From the NCBI RefSeq assembly GCF_025152745.1, contig NZ_CP104040.1:1922001-1986000 (forward strand): a stretch of DNA of 64,000 bases, written 5' to 3'. Below are positions 59,945-64,000 of this stretch, in pieces. The notes under the pieces were generated by a model that had not been told where the DNA came from, did no database searches, and saw nothing but the letters and a program-made list of their open reading frames with translations. A program made the translations under genes and the position numbers. Within the stretch, counting starts at the first letter, position 1. Each line of letters opens with the position of its first letter. Source of the DNA: Rhizobium sp. WSM4643. GTDB taxonomy: Bacteria > Pseudomonadota > Alphaproteobacteria > Rhizobiales > Rhizobiaceae.

Positions 59945-61075
59945 ATGACCGACACCTTCCAATTCACGCTTGACAAGACCGATGCCGGCGCACGCCTCGG
60001 CCAGATCTCCATGCCACGCGGCGAGATCCGCACGCCGGCCTTCATGCCGGTCGGCACCGTCGGCACGGTTAAGGCCATGTATCTCGACCAGGTGCGCGAG
60101 ACCGGCGCCGATATCATCCTCGGCAATACCTATCACCTGATGCTGCGCCCGACGGCCGAGCGTGTCGCCCGTCTCGGCGGCCTGCATAAGCTCATTCGCT
60201 GGGAGCATCCGATCCTGACAGATTCGGGCGGTTTCCAGGTGATGTCGCTATCCGGCTTGCGCAAGCTCGACGAGCAGGGCGTCACCTTCAAGTCGCATGT
60301 CGACGGCAGCCTGTACCATATGTCGCCGGAGCGCTCCATCGAAATCCAGGGGCTGCTCGGCTCCGACATCCAGATGCAGCTCGATGAATGCGTGGCGCTG
60401 CCGGCCGAGCCGAAGGAGATCGAGCGCGCCATGGAAATGTCGCTGCGCTGGGCCGAGCGCTGCCGGGTCGCCTTCGGCGAGCAGCCCGGCAAGGCGATGT
60501 TCGGCATCGTCCAGGGCGGCGATATCCCGGCGCTGCGCATCCGCTCGGCCGAGGCGTTGAGCCAGCTTGACCTCAAGGGTTATGCGATCGGCGGCCTGGC
60601 GGTCGGCGAACCGCAGGACGTCATGCTGGAGATGCTGGAAACGACACTGCCGGTACTTCCTCTGGAAAAGCCGCGTTACCTCATGGGTGTCGGCACGCCG
60701 GACGATATCCTGAAATCGGTCGCTCGCGGCATCGACATGTTCGACTGCGTCATGCCGACCCGCTCCGGCCGTCACGGTCTGGCTTTTACCCGCCGCGGCA
60801 AGGTCAATATCCGCAATGCCCGCCATGCCGAAGATATGCGCCCGCTCGACGAACAGTCGAACTGCCCGGCCTCGCACGATTATTCGCGTGCCTATCTGCA
60901 CCATCTCGTCCGCTCCAACGAGGCGCTCGGCGGCATGCTGCTCTCCTGGCACAATCTCGCTTATTACCAGGAACTGATGCAGGGCATCCGCAAGGCGATC
61001 GCCGAAGGCCGCTTCACCGATTTCATGGCGGAAACACAGGAGGAATGGGCGAGGGGTGATCTCGAACCGGTGTAA
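59945..61075 (+). CDS. tgt: Queuine tRNA-ribosyltransferase (tRNA-guanine transglycosylase)
   Basis: 376-residue TIM-barrel enzyme exchanging guanine-34 for preQ1 in tRNAs with GUN anticodons. General-base D93 ([11 protein letters not shown]), nucleophile D267 ([10 protein letters not shown]) and the substrate loops are present. The structural zinc site is degenerate: relative to Zymomonas Tgt C318, C320, C323 and H349, this protein has S305, C307, S310 and H336, so two of four ligands are lost. The rest of the fold looks intact. It starts directly at the queA stop codon and is convergent with an acyltransferase gene. Confidence 0.95.
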   Translation: MTDTFQFTLDKTDAGARLGQISMPRGEIRTPAFMPVGTVGTVKAMYLDQVRETGADIILGNTYHLMLRPTAERVARLGGLHKLIRWEHPILTDSGGFQVMSLSGLRKLDEQGVTFKSHVDGSLYHMSPERSIEIQGLLGSDIQMQLDECVALPAEPKEIERAMEMSLRWAERCRVAFGEQPGKAMFGIVQGGDIPALRIRSAEALSQLDLKGYAIGGLAVGEPQDVMLEMLETTLPVLPLEKPRYLMGVGTPDDILKSVARGIDMFDCVMPTRSGRHGLAFTRRGKVNIRNARHAEDMRPLDEQSNCPASHDYSRAYLHHLVRSNEALGGMLLSWHNLAYYQELMQGIRKAIAEGRFTDFMAETQEEWARGDLEPV

Positions 61076-61077
61076 GG

Positions 61078-62163
61078 TTACTCCGCTCCCGCGTTGCTTG
61101 CCGAGGGGACCGCAGACGCCGGGTTTGGTGCAACCATCGTCTTGAGCTTTTTGCGCGCTGGCTCGTCGAAGCGAATGGCAACGATCCCAGCCGCAATGAA
61201 AATCGCTATCACGACGACCATACCTGATGCCGGAGAGGCCGGAAGGTCAAAGCCCTTTTGCCGCAGTGACTGCAGCAGGCTGAAGATTGGCCCGTGTAGA
61301 ATATAAATCGGATAGGAAAGCCTCCCCAGCCAACGGAATAGCAGCTCGACCAAACCGGTCTGCCTTGTGCGCATCGCGAGCCAGACAATGGCCGGAAAGA
61401 CCACGAGGCATATTGAGAAATCAAAATACGGGAAACCGAAGAACGTGCTGGCCGATATGCCTGTGATGAAGATCAGACATCCACACAGACAAAGGCCGAC
61501 AATGTTGCCGTTATTGGCCGTAGTCGGGTTCTGGATATCATAGAGCCTGTAGAGGCAGATCCCGAGCGAGAACGAGAACAGCACCCTTGAAAAGCCAAAT
61601 ATGAAGTAGCCAGGCTGGTGGCCGATGTCGAGGTTGCCTCCGACCAATGCCCCGCACATGGTGATGCCCGCAGTCCCCAGGGCGATGGCGAGCAAGCTAC
61701 TAAGTGATAGTCGTGTCAGAAGGACGGAGAACAACATCCCCGCCCAGAGCTCGAAGAAGAGCGACCAGCTAGGCCCATTGAAAGGAAAGAGACTTTCAAG
61801 ATTTGTGCTTGGAACGAACAGGATCGCCTTCAGCAGAAGGCCTGCCAGGGTGAAGTAGTCCAACCCGTTTTGAAGTGCATAGTTGAAAAGGCCAATCGGA
61901 AGCGAAAGAAGATAAAGGGGATAAAGCCGAATGATACGCTGCAGCAGAAATCCGGCGGGCGAAATCTGTCCCGCTGTCAGCTGCCTCTCATATGAATTTG
62001 CAAGAACGACGCCGCTCAATAGAAAGAAGAGGTCAACGGCAAGGTAACCGATATTCGCCGGCATCGGACCCAGCGTGCCACCGGTATGAAGGAACATGAC
62101 CACGACGGCCGCAATTCCTCGCAACGCCTCAAGAGCTGTGAAAAATTGTTTGCCAGCGTTCAA
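61078..62163 (-). CDS. Acyltransferase 3 family membrane protein, TTG start
   Basis: 361-residue OafA/NodX-type membrane O-acyltransferase with about ten hydrophobic helices. The family opening is FTALEALRGIAAVVVMFLHTGG with the active-site histidine, followed by AVDLFFLLSGVVLANSY. Such enzymes transfer acetyl groups to surface polysaccharides or lipids. Translation starts at TTG 62163, eight bases after GGAGGG; there is no suitable ATG. A/T content is higher than in the housekeeping neighbours, suggesting later acquisition. Acceptor unknown. Confidence 0.88.
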   Translation of the reverse strand: MNAGKQFFTALEALRGIAAVVVMFLHTGGTLGPMPANIGYLAVDLFFLLSGVVLANSYERQLTAGQISPAGFLLQRIIRLYPLYLLSLPIGLFNYALQNGLDYFTLAGLLLKAILFVPSTNLESLFPFNGPSWSLFFELWAGMLFSVLLTRLSLSSLLAIALGTAGITMCGALVGGNLDIGHQPGYFIFGFSRVLFSFSLGICLYRLYDIQNPTTANNGNIVGLCLCGCLIFITGISASTFFGFPYFDFSICLVVFPAIVWLAMRTRQTGLVELLFRWLGRLSYPIYILHGPIFSLLQSLRQKGFDLPASPASGMVVVIAIFIAAGIVAIRFDEPARKKLKTMVAPNPASAVPSASNAGAE

Positions 62164-62272
62164 TATAACAACCCTCCGTTAGTAATTTGTTACTCCAGGA
62201 GGGATTTCTAAATCGTTAGCGCAACGAGGCCGTGTAATCAATTGGGTTCCATCGAAGAGAGGAGACAGCGCG

Positions 62273-62701
62273 TCAGATACCCTTGCTGTCCGAGTCCGGC
62301 ATGATCTGCACGCCATTGATCCTGTAGCTGCCGTCCGGCTGGCGCATGATCTGGTAGATCGCCGTCCAGTCCTTGCCGTCGCGGCCAGAAATCAGCACCT
62401 CGTGATAGATCAGCGCGCCGTTGTCGATCGAGCGGCTGCGCCCGAAGGCATAATTGCCTGGGTGATAGACCGGCTCGTAGCTCTTCTTCACCATGGCGAA
62501 GAACAGGTTCTTATCGGGATACATCGCCCTGATGCCGGGCGCGGCGAAGGAATAGGCGGTCTCGGCATCGTCCTTGAGGAAGGCCTTGATCTGTTCCTCG
62601 ATCATCGTCCGCGTCGTGTCGATCGGATCTTCGGCGCGGGCCGATACGAAGGAGAGGGCGGATGCGGCACACAGGATGAGAACTGCGAAGAAGGCGCGCA
62701 T
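62273..62701 (-). CDS. DUF4864 family secreted protein
   Basis: 142-residue protein with a Sec signal peptide (MRAFFAVLILCAASALSFVSARAED). A compact domain follows, with MIEEQIKAFLKDDAETAYSFAAPGIRAMY and MVKKSYEPVYHP, the DUF4864 features. The domain resembles small SnoaL/NTF2-like folds. Function unknown. The start at 62701 has CGGAG eight bases upstream; a longer frame from 62815 is rejected because the signal peptide begins here. Confidence 0.85.
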   Translation of the reverse strand: MRAFFAVLILCAASALSFVSARAEDPIDTTRTMIEEQIKAFLKDDAETAYSFAAPGIRAMYPDKNLFFAMVKKSYEPVYHPGNYAFGRSRSIDNGALIYHEVLISGRDGKDWTAIYQIMRQPDGSYRINGVQIMPDSDSKGI

Positions 62702-62783
62702 GGATTGATCTCCGGCTCTGTCAGGGAAACGATCCCCCGACAGGCAGAAGTGTAGGCGATTTCTGGCGCAAGAAAAGCGGACT

Positions 62784-64000
62784 TTACGACCAGCGCCGGA
62801 AGAGGGCACTGGCATTCACCCCGCCGAAGCCGAAACCGTTGGTGATCGCATAGTCCATTGCCAGCGGCCGCGCCGTCTTGCCGACGATATCGATGCCGTC
62901 GGCGGCCGGATCGGCCTGATCCAGGTTGCGGGTCGGCGGCGCGATCTGGTCGCGCAGCGCAAGGATGGTGAAGATCGCCTCCAGCCCGCCGGCGGCACCG
63001 AGCAGATGCCCCGTCGCCGATTTGGTCGCGCTGACGGCAATGCCGCCATTGCGGCCGAAGATTGTGCCGATCGCCGCGATCTCGCCTCTGTCACCGACCG
63101 GCGTCGAGGTCGCATGCGCGTTGAGATGCTTGACCTCGGAGGCGGGGATCTTTGCCTGCCGCAGTGCCGCGTCAATCGCCCGGCGGGCGCCGTCGCCATC
63201 TTCAGGTCCTGAGGTCATGTGGTAGGCGTCTGCCGCCGTGCCGTAGCCGACGAGCTCGGCGAGTGGTGTGGCGCCGCGGGCAAGCGCGTGCTCGAGCGTC
63301 TCGATGACCAGGATGCCGGCGCCTTCGCCCATGACGAAACCGTCGCGGGCCGTGTCGAAGGGCCGTGACGCCAGCTCCGGCGTCTCGTTGAAGCCGGTGG
63401 AAAGGGCACGTGCAGCGGCAAAGCCGCCGAGGCTCACCTTGTCGATGCAGGCCTCGGCACCGCCGCAGATCGCCACATCCGCTTCGCCGGAGCGGATCAG
63501 CCGCGCCGCGTCGCCGATTGCCTGGACGCTGGCCGCACACGCCGTCACCGGGGCCCCGAGCGGCCCCTTGAAGCCGTAGCGGATGCTGACCTGGCCGGCG
63601 GCGAGGTTGACGAGGAAGGCGGGCACGGTGAAGGGCGACAGCCGCCGCACGCCGCGCGTTTCGCCGATCCGCACCGCTTCGGCGATCGCCGGAAAGCCGC
63701 CAACCCCCGACGCGATTATCGTTGCCGTGCGCTGGCGCTCTCCTTCGCCGGTCGGCATCCAGCCGGCCTGTTTTACTGCTTCCTCCGTCGCCGCCATGGC
63801 GAAGTGGATGAAACGGTCCATCTTCTTTTGGTCTTTCGGCGGGATGTAACGATCGGGATCGAAGCCGGCCTCAGCATCTTCCGCGATACCGGGAACGATG
63901 CCGCCGACCTTGGCCGAGAGCTCGCCGACGATATCCTCCGCCAGCACCCTCAGCCCCGAACCGCCGTCGAGAAGGCGCTTCCAGGCGGGATCGACGCCGG
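62784..64000 (-). CDS. Beta-ketoacyl-ACP synthase, FabF/KAS-II type (5' partial)
   Basis: Condensing enzyme that extends acyl-ACP chains with malonyl-ACP. The frame runs off the window, so the N-terminus is missing; about 405 residues remain. The Cys-His-His triad is visible: cysteine in VTACAASVQAIGDA, histidines in NAHATSTPVGDRGE and KSATGHLLGAAGG. The C-terminal NGFGFGGVNASALF loop is typical of KAS. It could be housekeeping fabF, or a paralogue such as those for long-chain lipid A acyl groups or NodE-like synthases; the missing upstream context would decide. Confidence 0.92.
   Translation of the reverse strand, partial: GVDPAWKRLLDGGSGLRVLAEDIVGELSAKVGGIVPGIAEDAEAGFDPDRYIPPKDQKKMDRFIHFAMAATEEAVKQAGWMPTGEGERQRTATIIASGVGGFPAIAEAVRIGETRGVRRLSPFTVPAFLVNLAAGQVSIRYGFKGPLGAPVTACAASVQAIGDAARLIRSGEADVAICGGAEACIDKVSLGGFAAARALSTGFNETPELASRPFDTARDGFVMGEGAGILVIETLEHALARGATPLAELVGYGTAADAYHMTSGPEDGDGARRAIDAALRQAKIPASEVKHLNAHATSTPVGDRGEIAAIGTIFGRNGGIAVSATKSATGHLLGAAGGLEAIFTILALRDQIAPPTRNLDQADPAADGIDIVGKTARPLAMDYAITNGFGFGGVNASALFRRWS

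Overview
The window is a high-GC stretch of an alphaproteobacterial chromosome, most likely a Rhizobium of the etli/leguminosarum group. This rests on a Pcs-type phosphatidylcholine synthase, a glnB-glnA pair behind a sigma-54 promoter, alphaproteobacterial LexA and EcfG promoter signatures, many solute ABC transporters, an invasion-associated-locus-B protein, and dispersed intergenic palindromic repeats. I see no rRNA, tRNA, CRISPR array, prophage or insertion sequence.

Layout. 1-6.4 kb: the end of a carbohydrate ABC transporter (permease and MalK-like ATPase), a 60-codon KGG-repeat stress gene with an EcfG-type promoter, two small genes, and a MacA/MacB-type tripartite efflux operon. 6.4-12.3 kb: an A/T-richer minus-strand block with a LysR regulator, an AapJ-QM-like amino-acid transporter lacking its ATPase, and a MalY/PatB-like C-S lyase/aminotransferase. 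12.5-16.1 kb: a GntR regulator, ferredoxin-NADP reductase, pcs and a quinone oxidoreductase. 16.1-20.9 kb: a BMP-family (nucleoside-type) ABC transporter closed by a strong terminator. 21-26.5 kb: a YtfQRT/YjfF-type sugar transporter with a GntR regulator; a 68-bp repeat occurs in opposite orientations near its two ends. 26.6-30.8 kb: glmU, glmS and a DUF502 membrane protein. 30.9-36.9 kb: recG divergent from sdhE-mfd. 36.9-42.2 kb: OsmC, GrpB-like, DsbA-like, an orphan family-5 solute-binding protein, an IalB-like protein and hspQ. 42.3-46 kb: glnA, glnB and bifunctional nnr. 46.2-52.3 kb: a DUF808 membrane protein, uvrA-GNAT-DUF72, and divergent ssb with a LexA-type box between uvrA and ssb. 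52.4-61.1 kb: marC, gyrA, three tiny opposite-strand genes for membrane peptides, coaD, two cyclophilins, queA and tgt. 61-64 kb: a probably acquired acyltransferase, a DUF4864 protein and a partial FabF-family synthase.

Most of the window is ordinary housekeeping and transport. The items that stand out are the degenerate zinc site in Tgt, the cluster of three tiny membrane peptides, the ATPase-less amino-acid transporter coupled to a C-S lyase with a palindromic operator, an 18-bp perfect palindrome upstream of hspQ, the EcfG-type promoter of the KGG gene, and three intergenic repeat families. I found no convincing evidence for a wholly new multi-gene system.
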